From positions 1 through 8,403 of the forward strand of contig CAZNBB010000147.1 of the NCBI GenBank assembly GCA_964571225.1: DNA of 8,403 nt. Reading direction: 5' to 3'. This DNA is from DATFML01 sp964571225 (GTDB lineage: Bacteria; Pseudomonadota; Gammaproteobacteria; DATFLG01). The notes beneath the pieces are model-generated. The model saw nothing but the letters and a program-made list of their open reading frames with translations, was not told the DNA's origin and did no database searches. The position numbers and the translations under genes are program-made. Below, one piece after another: positions 1 through 5,735 of the stretch. The stretch's first letter is position 1. The number at the start of each line of letters is the position of its first letter.

Positions 1-32
1 CTGACATCTTGCAACCAGGGGGAGTCCATATA

Positions 33-94
33 TGCTTTCCGTGTTTTCCGTGGCGTCTTTGAATTAGCCTTTTCTGTGTATTCCGTGGCTCTTA
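33..94. repeat. CCGTG-type intergenic repeat, single copy at the window's left edge
   Basis: The stretch holds TGCTTTCCGTGTTTTCCGTGG, then a spacer containing TCTTTGAATTAGCC, then TCTGTGTATTCCGTGGCTCTT. This is the same order of short CCGTG units and spacer as in the modules at 2430-3046, in the same orientation but more degenerate in its second half. It ends three bases before the stop codon of the beta-propeller gene, so it sits where that gene's terminator would be expected. No conventional terminator is visible there. The repeat may continue to the left of the window. Confidence 0.8.
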
Positions 95-96
95 CA

Positions 97-1182
97 TCAA
101 GGCCGCCCTTTCACCGCCAGCCAGAAGCCGAACTTGCCCTTCAGTGGAATGCGCCGCACGACCTTGAGGGTGTGGGCGTTGATCACCACCAGCTGGTTGC
201 TGTGGGTGGTGGAGGTGTAGACCCATTGGCCGTCGTCGCCGGAGCGTACCCCATGGGGCCCGGCGCCCACATCGATCCTCTTGACGAGTTGCATGGTCTT
301 GGGGCTCAGCACATCCACCGTGTCCGAGCCGATGTCGGTGGTGAACGCAAGGCGGCCGCTGGCGAGATCGTCCATCCCGCCGTGGTACAGGCCGACACGG
401 ATATCACGCTCGACCTTGCCGGTCTCCAGGTCGATCACCGCCACATGACCGTCCTGGTGGGGTTTGGGGTGATTGCGAACCCACAGCTGCTCGCCATTGG
501 GGCTCAAGGCCATATTGTGGGGATAGCGGAAGCCGGGGATCGGAATGTCGCGGATCACCTTATCGGTATGCATATCGATAACGGCGATCTTGTCGGCGCC
601 CTGCACCGACACGTAGGCATAGTGGCCGTCCTGGGAGAACACCACGTTGTGGGGCATTTTGCCCACCGGAATGATGTGGGTCACTTCGAAGCTGCTGAGA
701 CTGATGACGTCGACGGCGCCCCCGGACGCATCCACAGCGACCGCAACCCGGCCGGTCGGGCTGATGTTCACCCCCTGTACGAGCTTACCGACCTTCAGGA
801 TGGCAAGGTTCTTCCCCGTATGGGCATCGGCGAAGTACACCTGACCGGTCTTGAAGCCGCTGATGACCAGCAGATTGCCTTTGGGCCCCACCTCCACGTA
901 GTGGCACTCAGGGAAGCCGTGCCACAACCGCTGCTGGGGAAAGACCTCAATATCGCCGGTCTTCTGCAGGTCCACGTAGACGGGTTCCGGGAACAGGGCA
1001 TCGAGGCTTTTGGCGAAAGCGAGCCCGGGAGCGACCGTCATGGAGAATAGAACGGACAGCAACGCCCCCAGCAGGAACCGTCGTCCGGCCGATCGCGCGC
1101 CGTCGCCGGCATCCGAAGGAGAGACCCGCGATTCGTTCGCCGTCCCGACGGAGTTCATGCAAAAGGTATCCGTTGGCTGCAT
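97..1182 (-). CDS. Secreted YVTN-family beta-propeller protein
   Basis: A 361-residue protein exported from the cytoplasm and built of beta-propeller blades; its ligand or partner is unknown. Residues 32-57 look like a signal sequence: GRRFLL followed by a hydrophobic stretch and an AFA cleavage site before Lys58. The twin arginine followed by FLL is Tat-like but lacks the usual residue between RR and F. The mature part repeats a blade pattern of the form PH-x4-S-x-DG followed by V-x-D-x4-GK-x4-I-x-VG, seen near residues 94, 137, 178, 222, 267 and 310. That suggests six or seven blades. A histidine recurs at the same blade position (His94, 178, 222, 267, 310). The ATG at 1182 has an AGGGA about 8 bases upstream; Met9 has no good ribosome binding site. 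The N-region before RR is long, as some Tat substrates have. Such proteins are often annotated only as YVTN repeat proteins; a surface-layer, redox or binding role cannot be chosen from sequence. Confidence 0.87.
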   Translation of the reverse strand: MQPTDTFCMNSVGTANESRVSPSDAGDGARSAGRRFLLGALLSVLFSMTVAPGLAFAKSLDALFPEPVYVDLQKTGDIEVFPQQRLWHGFPECHYVEVGPKGNLLVISGFKTGQVYFADAHTGKNLAILKVGKLVQGVNISPTGRVAVAVDASGGAVDVISLSSFEVTHIIPVGKMPHNVVFSQDGHYAYVSVQGADKIAVIDMHTDKVIRDIPIPGFRYPHNMALSPNGEQLWVRNHPKPHQDGHVAVIDLETGKVERDIRVGLYHGGMDDLASGRLAFTTDIGSDTVDVLSPKTMQLVKRIDVGAGPHGVRSGDDGQWVYTSTTHSNQLVVINAHTLKVVRRIPLKGKFGFWLAVKGRP

Positions 1183-1375
1183 GGCAACATCCCTGTGTCT
1201 TGATTGTGGAATGGGCGGCCCCGGCGCGCGGGCGAACGTTGCTTCGCGGCAAGCGTGCCGAGACGCATGGGGACAGCCGCCCGCACGGAAGCGCGGGGCA
1301 CTTTAATTGACATGTTTGGTACGAGGATGTTCCCGGCCGGGGCGAGGACGGGAGCGACACGATCAAGACTACGCT

Positions 1376-1400
1376 ACGGAATACACGGAAAGCATGGAAG
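1376..1400. repeat. Degenerate CCGTG-type repeat, reverse orientation
   Basis: Three 9-base units are readable as ACGGAA-TACACGGAA-AGCATGGAA. This is the reverse complement of the TTCCGTGNN units seen elsewhere in the window, with one unit mutated (CATGG for CACGG). The spacer and second triplet are not recognisable, so this is a partial, old copy. Confidence 0.6.
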
Positions 1401-1774
1401 ATATTGCTATTGGAAAGAACGCCCGGCGCGGGGTGCACGCGGGCTCTCACTCAGAAACGCAGGCCGTATGCCCGTGGAGTCCGCTTACTCCTGTGCCCCC
1501 CGTCCGTCGGAAACTGGGAGTGCAAGGCAGCCCGCAGGCCCAGGCCCGGGGAGAGGTGGGCCGATTGCGCCGGTGGACACGGAAGCGTACTGGGGAGGGA
1601 TTACGCAGGTTGGGCCAAGTGTAGCCAAACCCAACTGGCCAGGGTCTCGCGTGCTCCAGTTAGATCTACAGCGGCCAGCACCAACTGCGATGCTGTCTGC
1701 CGCTACCACCACAACAGTGAACCATCGATTCCTTTCAGTGCAACCGCGGGTCCTGTGGTAGTCCTTCATAAGCA

Positions 1775-1810
1775 ACGGGAGGCGGGGACGCAAAGCCCCC
1801 CGCCTCCCGT
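1775..1810 (-). terminator. Terminator hairpin of the 93-residue secreted protein gene
   Basis: Perfect 13-base arms ACGGGAGGCGGGG (1775-1787) and CCCCGCCTCCCGT (1798-1810) enclose a 10-base loop. It begins 16 bases after the stop codon of the minus-strand gene at 1827. On the minus strand the hairpin is followed by TTGCTTATG, a weak T-tract, so termination may be partial or factor-assisted. Confidence 0.65.
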
Positions 1811-1826
1811 CGAGCCTGGCAGACAG

Positions 1827-2108
1827 TTACCGGCTGCGGCCCATGCCGCTACCCCGCGGCAGAGGCTGATCCGGCAGCACCTTGCCCTGCTCCTTGGCCC
1901 GTTCCTTCATCTGCTCGTGGTACTGCTTGCGGTACTCTTCGCGCTCACGCTCGGTCTTGAAGCTGCGCATCTTCTGTTGATGCTCGGCACGTTCCTGCTG
2001 GGTCATCAGATTGCGTCCGTAGTCCGCCTGGTCGGCCGCCGTCGCCAGCCACGGCGCAGTAACCAACAGCGTTCCGGCCAGCAATCCAGTCATCAGTTTG
2101 GTTTTCAT
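1827..2108 (-). CDS. Small secreted helical protein of unknown function
   Basis: A 93-residue protein. Residues 1-24 form a typical signal peptide (MKTK, hydrophobic core, ATA cleavage site), so the mature part of about 69 residues should be periplasmic. It is dominated by charged helix-forming residues from LMTQQERAEHQQKMRSF to QMKERAKEQGK, then a proline/glycine-rich tail with LPDQPLPRG. The start is set by AAGGAG six bases upstream of the ATG at 2108; the in-frame ATG at 2171 would put 21 non-signal residues in front and lacks such a site. The composition resembles short periplasmic proteins often annotated as hypothetical in beta- and gammaproteobacteria. It is loosely reminiscent of Spy/CpxP-like helical proteins, but no LTxxQ repeat is present, so I assign no function. 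A terminator follows it, so it is probably transcribed alone. Confidence 0.82.
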   Translation of the reverse strand: MKTKLMTGLLAGTLLVTAPWLATAADQADYGRNLMTQQERAEHQQKMRSFKTEREREEYRKQYHEQMKERAKEQGKVLPDQPLPRGSGMGRSR

Positions 2109-2114
2109 GTCAGT

Positions 2115-2120
2115 CTCCTT
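2115..2120 (-). promoter_or_regulatory. Ribosome binding site that fixes the start at 2108
   Basis: On the minus strand this reads AAGGAG, six bases before the ATG at 2108. It rules in the short form of the secreted protein, whose signal peptide begins at that Met, over the longer frame starting at 2171. Confidence 0.8.
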
Positions 2121-2256
2121 GGGTTCCAGCCGGCACCCCGTAAGGGAAGACACCGGGTCGGTTAACTTCATCGCATGGTGATAAATTAGGCCCGCGACAT
2201 GAACTGTTGCTGAAATCCCCCGGCACCGTCGCTGCTATTGAAGAAAGAAAAACTTG

Positions 2257-2284
2257 CCACGGAAGACACGGAAAGCACGGAAAA
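2257..2284. repeat. CCGTG-type repeat, reverse orientation
   Basis: Three consecutive 9-base units CCACGGAAG, ACACGGAAA and GCACGGAAA: the reverse complement of the units at 33-94 and 2430-3046. Only one triplet is present. With the copy at 33-94 it forms an inverted pair bracketing the beta-propeller gene and the small secreted-protein gene. Confidence 0.8.
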
Positions 2285-2586
2285 GAGAATTCAGAAGACA
2301 CCCTCCGTGGATAACCCCGGCGGCCAAAATTGCAAGCCGGGCCCTACGGAGCCGCCATACACGACGCAGTTTCTTTCGGCTATTGCGCGCCACGTAGCGT
2401 ATCAATCGGTACGCCTTATTAATGATCTTGTCTGTGCTTTCCGTGTTTGCCGTGCCGCTGTTGTATTCGCTTTTCCGTGGACTCCGTGGGTTCCGCGGCT
2501 CTTTGGCAGGTCCGTTCCGCGTCGAGAAGTCGCACCGATACGGCGCTGTCAGCGGTTCGCTCGATGGTTAACGAGCAGCCGCACAT

Positions 2587-2613
2587 GGCGCAATGCCCTT
2601 CGGTTATTGCGCC
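2587..2613. repeat. REP-like palindrome, copy 1
   Basis: Arms GGCGCAAT (2587-2594) and ATTGCGCC (2606-2613) with an 11-base loop, followed by CTACGGG. It opens the second unit of the composite array. The same arms recur at 2746 and 2906. Confidence 0.75.
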
Positions 2614-2745
2614 CTACGGGACTACGTGATGCTTGTGTAGATACGCCTGGCATTGATCTTGTCCGTGCTTTCCGTGGCGTCTTTGTATTCGCCTCTCCGT
2701 GGATTCCGTGGGTTCCGTGGCTCTTGCAAAGCTGCTCGGATGTGC

Positions 2746-2772
2746 GGCGCAATGCGCGTCGCTTATTGCGCC
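2746..2772. repeat. REP-like palindrome, copy 2
   Basis: Arms GGCGCAAT (2746-2753) and ATTGCGCC (2765-2772). The loop can pair further through GCG/CGC. It lies 159 bases after copy 1. Confidence 0.78.
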
Positions 2773-2905
2773 CTACGGGATACTCGGGTTGATACGCCTT
2801 AGACTGATCTTGTCCGTGCTTTCCGTGTTTGCCGTGGCGCCTTTGTATTCGCCTCTCCGTGGATTCCGCGGGTTCCGTGGCTCTTCCAAAGCTGCTCGGA
2901 TGTGC

Positions 2906-2932
2906 GGCGCAATGCGCGTCGCTTATTGCGCC
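2906..2932. repeat. REP-like palindrome, copy 3
   Basis: Arms at 2906-2913 and 2925-2932, identical to copy 2 and exactly 160 bases further on, inside the 104-base identical block. Confidence 0.78.
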
Positions 2933-3072
2933 CTACGGGATACTCGGGTTGATACGCCTTAGACTGATCTTGTCCGTGCTTTCCGTGTTTTCCGTGGCGC
3001 TTTTGATTTCGCCTTTCCGTGGATTCCGTGGGTTCCGTGGCTCTTCGTTCGCACTGTCCGGCATCGCGCGCA

Positions 3073-3102
3073 CAAAAAAAGGCCGGGACAAGCCCGGCCT
3101 TT
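3073..3102 (-). terminator. Rho-independent terminator of grxD
   Basis: Arms AAAGGCCGGG (3078-3087) and CCCGGCCTTT (3093-3102) enclose a 5-base loop. On the minus strand the stem is followed by a run of seven T. It lies 23 bases after the grxD stop codon, a strong intrinsic terminator. Confidence 0.92.
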
Positions 3103-3125
3103 CGCGTCGCGGTCGTGTTGCGGAA

Positions 3126-3461
3126 TCAGCCTTCGGCGGCACTCTGCCCCTTGGCGGCTTCCTCGACGATCTTCTGCAGCTCGCCCTTCTGGTAGAGCTC
3201 CATGGTGATGTCGTGGCCACCGACCAGTTCGCCGTTGACATACAGCTGGGGGAAGGTCGGCCAGTTGGCGAAGCGAGGCAGGTTCTCGAAGATCTCCGGA
3301 TCGGCCAGCACGTTCACATAGGCGAAATCGTGTCCGCAGGCCTGCAGGGCCTGGGCGGTGCGGCTGGAAAAACCGCAGGAAGGCAGTTGGGGAGTACCCT
3401 TCATGAAAAGCACGATGGGGTTCTCGTCCACCGCCTGCTTGATCCGGTCCATTACGTCCAT
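3126..3461 (-). CDS. grxD: Monothiol glutaredoxin (Grx4/GrxD type)
   Basis: A 111-residue cytoplasmic protein of the CGFS monothiol glutaredoxin family. These proteins bind a [2Fe-2S] cluster between two subunits with glutathione, and pass clusters to target proteins or work with BolA partners in iron sensing. Visible motifs are Lys21 in FMKGTP (glutathione contact), the active-site CGFS at 29-32, WPTFPQ at 67-72 (cis-proline loop) and GGHD at 81-84 (glutathione binding). Length and motif order match the single-domain family throughout, so it is complete. A GAGGTGA lies about 8 bases upstream of the ATG at 3461. A strong terminator follows, and no gene precedes it closely on the same strand, so it is likely monocistronic. 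In E. coli grxD lies a few genes from sodB; here about 4.7 kb with other genes and repeats lie between them. Confidence 0.97.
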   Translation of the reverse strand: MDVMDRIKQAVDENPIVLFMKGTPQLPSCGFSSRTAQALQACGHDFAYVNVLADPEIFENLPRFANWPTFPQLYVNGELVGGHDITMELYQKGELQKIVEEAAKGQSAAEG

Positions 3462-3736
3462 AGCAACATCACCTCGCTAATTCTTGAATTCAGGGGCGTC
3501 GATTTCGCCCTTTACACTGGCGGAACAGTCTACTACCCGAACGTCGGGGTTAAAATAGTATTTTTCAAGTGGGTTTGAGCATCCCCGCCGCCAGGGACCT
3601 TGTCCGAGCTATCTGCACCGAAAGGGTGCTGCCGCCGTGGCGACATGATGAATAGGACAGGCCCTTACAGAAGCGCTGCATAGGCCGCGGATATTCGAAG
3701 CTCGTGCCGAAGATGCCGGTAATAAAGTACGGTGCC

Positions 3737-3849
3737 GTAGGTTGGGCTGAGTGCAACGAAGCCCAACGTGTGTCGCGCTCCGGATGGCGTCGCACGGGGT
3801 CGAACGATGGGATGCTGCGTTGGGCTTCGCGTTGCTCAGCCCAACCTAC
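3737..3849. repeat. Inverted pair of REP-like palindromes (BIME-like)
   Basis: The left copy 3737-3768 begins GTAGGTTGGGCTGAG and ends GAAGCCCAACG. The right copy 3818-3849 is its reverse complement at 27 of 32 positions. Each copy is itself a hairpin with perfect 8-base arms GTTGGGCT/AGCCCAAC (3741-3748 with 3760-3767; 3819-3826 with 3838-3845). A 49-base unrelated spacer separates them. This head-to-head layout of two small palindromes matches bacterial interspersed mosaic elements, and sequences of this GTAGGTTGGGCTGAG type are, from memory, frequent between genes of proteobacteria. No REP-associated transposase gene is in the window. Confidence 0.85.
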
Positions 3850-3887
3850 CACAGCTTGTGATCATCCGCTTGATCGACCTGTGCTAA

Positions 3888-3901
3888 GTTCCCTAGGGAA
3901 C
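3888..3901. repeat. Perfect palindrome centred on CTAG at the asnO stop
   Basis: GTTCCCTAGGGAAC is fully self-complementary and abuts the asnO stop codon (TAG on the minus strand, 3902-3904). It shares CCTAGGGAACCT with the left end of the miniature element at 7935-7994. It could be an outward-facing junction of such ends, a protein site, or chance. Confidence 0.4.
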
Positions 3902-5689
3902 CTAGCGCAGCCCATCCACATTGCGCTGCAGCCAGAATTCCAACAGCGCCAGGTGCCAGAGCTTGCTGCCCTGGATGCGGGTCAGGTGCCGCTCCGGCTC
4001 GGCCAGCAGCCGCTCCACGTAGGCGGGCTGATAGATGCCCCGGCGCCGGCAGGCGTCGGAGGTGAGGATTTCGCGCATGAAATCCAGGAACGGCCCACGC
4101 ACATACTTCAGGGCGGGCACCGGGAAGTAACCCTTGGGCCGGTCGATGACCGCATCGGGAACCAGGCCCCGGGCAATGGTCTTCAGCACATGCTTGCCGC
4201 CGGACTTGACCTTCAACTGGGGCGGCATGCGGGCGGCCAGCTCCACCAGTTCATGATCCAGAAAGGGAACCCGCGCCTCCAGGCCCCAGGCCATGGTCAT
4301 GTTGTCCACCCGTTTCACCGGGTCGTCCACGATCAGGGTGGTGACATCCAGTCGCAGCACCCGATCCAGGAATTCGTCCGCCCCCGGGCGGGCCAGGCGC
4401 GCCGCGACGGCGGCAGTGGTGTAGTCGGGGCCCTGCAACTGCGGCGCCACCATCTCCAGGTATTCGTCGTGATCGCGGTCGAAGTAGTGGACCCGGAAGC
4501 GATCCACGTCGCTGCCCTGCTCGGCATCCATGCGCGGGTACCAGAAATAGCCGCCGAAGACTTCGTCGGCACCCTGCCCGCTCTGCACCACCTTGACCTC
4601 GCGGGACACCCGCTCGGCCAGCAGGTAGAAGGCCACCGCATCCTGGCCCACCATGGGCTCGGCCATGGCGTCGACCGCTTCGGGCAGGCGGCGCAGCACT
4701 TCGTCGTTGGGAATTCGGAACCTGTGGTGGTCGGTGCCGTACTGCTGGGCCACCAAATCCGAGAACTCGAATTCACTGCCTTTTTCCTCGGGCTGATCCT
4801 CGAAGCCCACCGAAAAGGTCAGCAGATTCTCCGTCCCGCCCCGGGCCTCGGCCAGCAGGGCCACCAGCAGACTGGAGTCCAGCCCCCCGGACAGCAGCAC
4901 GCCCACCGGCACGTCGGCGATCAACCGGCGCCTCTCCACCGCCCGACGCAGGCCGTCGTGCACGGCGTCGATCCATTCGAACTCGCTCATGGGCCGCTCG
5001 GGTCTGCAGGCCTGCAGTTCCCAGTAGCGACGCCGGCGCTCGCGGCCGTCGGCACTCACGGTCAAGGTGTAGCCCGGTTCCAGCTTGCGCACACCCCGCA
5101 GCACGGTGCGCGGCGCCGGCACCACGGCGTGCAGAGTGAAATGGTGGTGCAGGGCCACCGGATCGAGGTCGGTGTCCACATCACCGGCGGCCAGCAACGC
5201 CTGCGCGCTGGAGGCAAAGCGCAGGTGCCGGCGCACCCGACTGTAGTACAGCGGCTTGATCCCGAACCGGTCGCGGGCCAGGAACAGCTGCTGGCGCGCC
5301 ACGTCCCACACGGCGAAAGCGAACATGCCGTGCAGGCGCTGCACGCAGTCCTCGCCCCATTCGGCATAGGCCTTGAGAATGACCTCGCTGTCCCCGTCGG
5401 AGAAGAAGTGGTAGCCCTTGGCGCTGAGCTCGGCGCGCAGATCCCGGTAGTTGTAGATGGTGCCGTTGAACACCAGCGCCAATCCCAGTTCGGTGTCCAC
5501 CAGCGGCTGGTTCGAGCGGGGCGAAAGATCGATGATGGCCAGCCGTCGGTGACCCAGTGCCACGGGGCCGTCGGAGTGACTGCCTTCGTGATCAGGGCCG
5601 CGACGGGCCAACGCATCCATCATCCGTTCGACCTTGGCCAGATCGGGGGCGTGCTGATCGAACCGCAACTCTCCGCAAATACCGCACAT
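3902..5689 (-). CDS. asnO: Glutamine amidotransferase, probable N-acetylglutaminylglutamine amidotransferase
   Basis: A 595-residue class II glutamine amidotransferase of the asparagine synthetase type. It takes ammonia from glutamine and amidates a carboxylate after activating it with ATP. N-terminal glutaminase domain: Cys2 exposed after Met removal, RRLAIID (48-54), FNGTIYN (74-80), DGDSE (98-102). C-terminal synthetase domain: ATP loop LSGGLDSS (266-273), SVGFED (293-298), GQGADEVFGGY (371-381), EARVPFLDHE (471-480), KGYFPVP (519-525). The opening MCGICGELRFD, the VVQSGQGADEV and YFDRDH stretches, the RGPFLDFMRE region and the end GSKLWHLALLEFWLQ fit my memory of the NAGGN amidotransferase subfamily better than general AsnB. 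NAGGN is an osmolyte dipeptide. Usually the gene stands beside the NAGG synthetase (ngg) and an M42 peptidase; neither is here. The start is certain because Cys must follow Met; the ribosome binding site (ACGGGA) is weak. It lies 46 bases after the BON gene and may share its transcript. A plain asparagine synthetase is the alternative. Confidence 0.88.
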   Translation of the reverse strand: MCGICGELRFDQHAPDLAKVERMMDALARRGPDHEGSHSDGPVALGHRRLAIIDLSPRSNQPLVDTELGLALVFNGTIYNYRDLRAELSAKGYHFFSDGDSEVILKAYAEWGEDCVQRLHGMFAFAVWDVARQQLFLARDRFGIKPLYYSRVRRHLRFASSAQALLAAGDVDTDLDPVALHHHFTLHAVVPAPRTVLRGVRKLEPGYTLTVSADGRERRRRYWELQACRPERPMSEFEWIDAVHDGLRRAVERRRLIADVPVGVLLSGGLDSSLLVALLAEARGGTENLLTFSVGFEDQPEEKGSEFEFSDLVAQQYGTDHHRFRIPNDEVLRRLPEAVDAMAEPMVGQDAVAFYLLAERVSREVKVVQSGQGADEVFGGYFWYPRMDAEQGSDVDRFRVHYFDRDHDEYLEMVAPQLQGPDYTTAAVAARLARPGADEFLDRVLRLDVTTLIVDDPVKRVDNMTMAWGLEARVPFLDHELVELAARMPPQLKVKSGGKHVLKTIARGLVPDAVIDRPKGYFPVPALKYVRGPFLDFMREILTSDACRRRGIYQPAYVERLLAEPERHLTRIQGSKLWHLALLEFWLQRNVDGLR

Positions 5690-5735
5690 AGAACGAATCC
5701 CGTGAAAGCTCAGGCGCGAGAATGGCGGGCCGGCA

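Larger units (their letters stand above)
1183..1826. other. Gene-free stretch with decayed repeats and a terminator
   Basis: No convincing gene on either strand: the open frames here show no recognisable domain, have no good ribosome binding site and overlap each other in several frames. It should contain the promoter of the beta-propeller gene, but no clear -10/-35 pair was found. Identifiable pieces are a degenerate reverse CCGTG repeat at 1376-1400, a weak inverted repeat GTTGGG/CCCAAC at 1609-1614 and 1630-1635 that resembles a decayed copy of the palindromes at 3737-3849, and the terminator hairpin at 1775-1810. The rest is unassigned. Confidence 0.6.
2341..3046. repeat. Nested composite repeat array (9-base units inside ~160-base tandem units)
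   Basis: Four successive units. Each has a small palindrome (GGCGCAAT ... ATTGCGCC) followed by CCCTACGGG, a linker with GATACGCC and GATCTTGTCC, then two triplets of a 9-base TTCCGTGNN unit separated by a spacer near TTTGTATTCGCC, ending in GTGGCTCTT. Equivalent positions GGATTCCG lie at 2701, 2861 and 3021, an exact 160-base period. The segment 2727-2830 is identical to 2887-2990 (104 bases). The module starting near 2661 is nine bases shorter because it lacks one 9-base unit. The first unit (about 2361-2505) is strongly diverged and followed by about 80 bases of unrelated sequence. No gene is credible inside the array. It ends about 25 bases before the grxD terminator. Confidence 0.92.
3462..3901. 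other. Gene-free stretch between asnO and grxD
   Basis: No credible gene. The part next to grxD (3462-3580) should hold its promoter and includes an AT-rich island around 3550-3570 and a small hairpin CCCGA/TCGGG at 3536-3548, but no good -35/-10 pair could be chosen. The middle, 3581-3736, shows nothing recognisable. The inverted palindrome pair at 3737-3849 and the CTAG palindrome at 3888-3901 fill the end next to asnO. No intrinsic terminator with a T-tract was seen for asnO, so these structures may serve that role. Confidence 0.6.

Noticed and set aside
76..1050. Open frame of 324 codons on the plus strand
   Set aside because: Antisense shadow of the beta-propeller gene, which has a signal peptide and repeating blades.
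947..1450. Minus-strand open frame of 167 codons overlapping the propeller gene start
   Set aside because: It shares the signal-peptide region of the propeller gene in another frame and passes through a decayed repeat; no domain.
1204..2165. Overlapping plus-strand open frames at 1204-1761, 1307-1624 and 1404-2165
   Set aside because: No ribosome binding sites or domains; they overlap one another and run antisense into the small secreted-protein gene.
2341..3046. CRISPR array
   Set aside because: The repeated units are about 160 bases, include the supposed spacers, and are near identical throughout; no cas gene is present.
2238..3578. Several open frames rich in FRGFRGSS or TENTESTDK
   Set aside because: They are translations of the 9-base CCGTG repeat in different frames. 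The 160-base period is not a multiple of three, so no frame is kept.
3565..3852. Open frame of 95 codons (minus) containing VGWAEQREAQR
   Set aside because: The start of the translation comes from the inverted palindromes at 3737-3849; such translations are often mistaken for hypothetical proteins.
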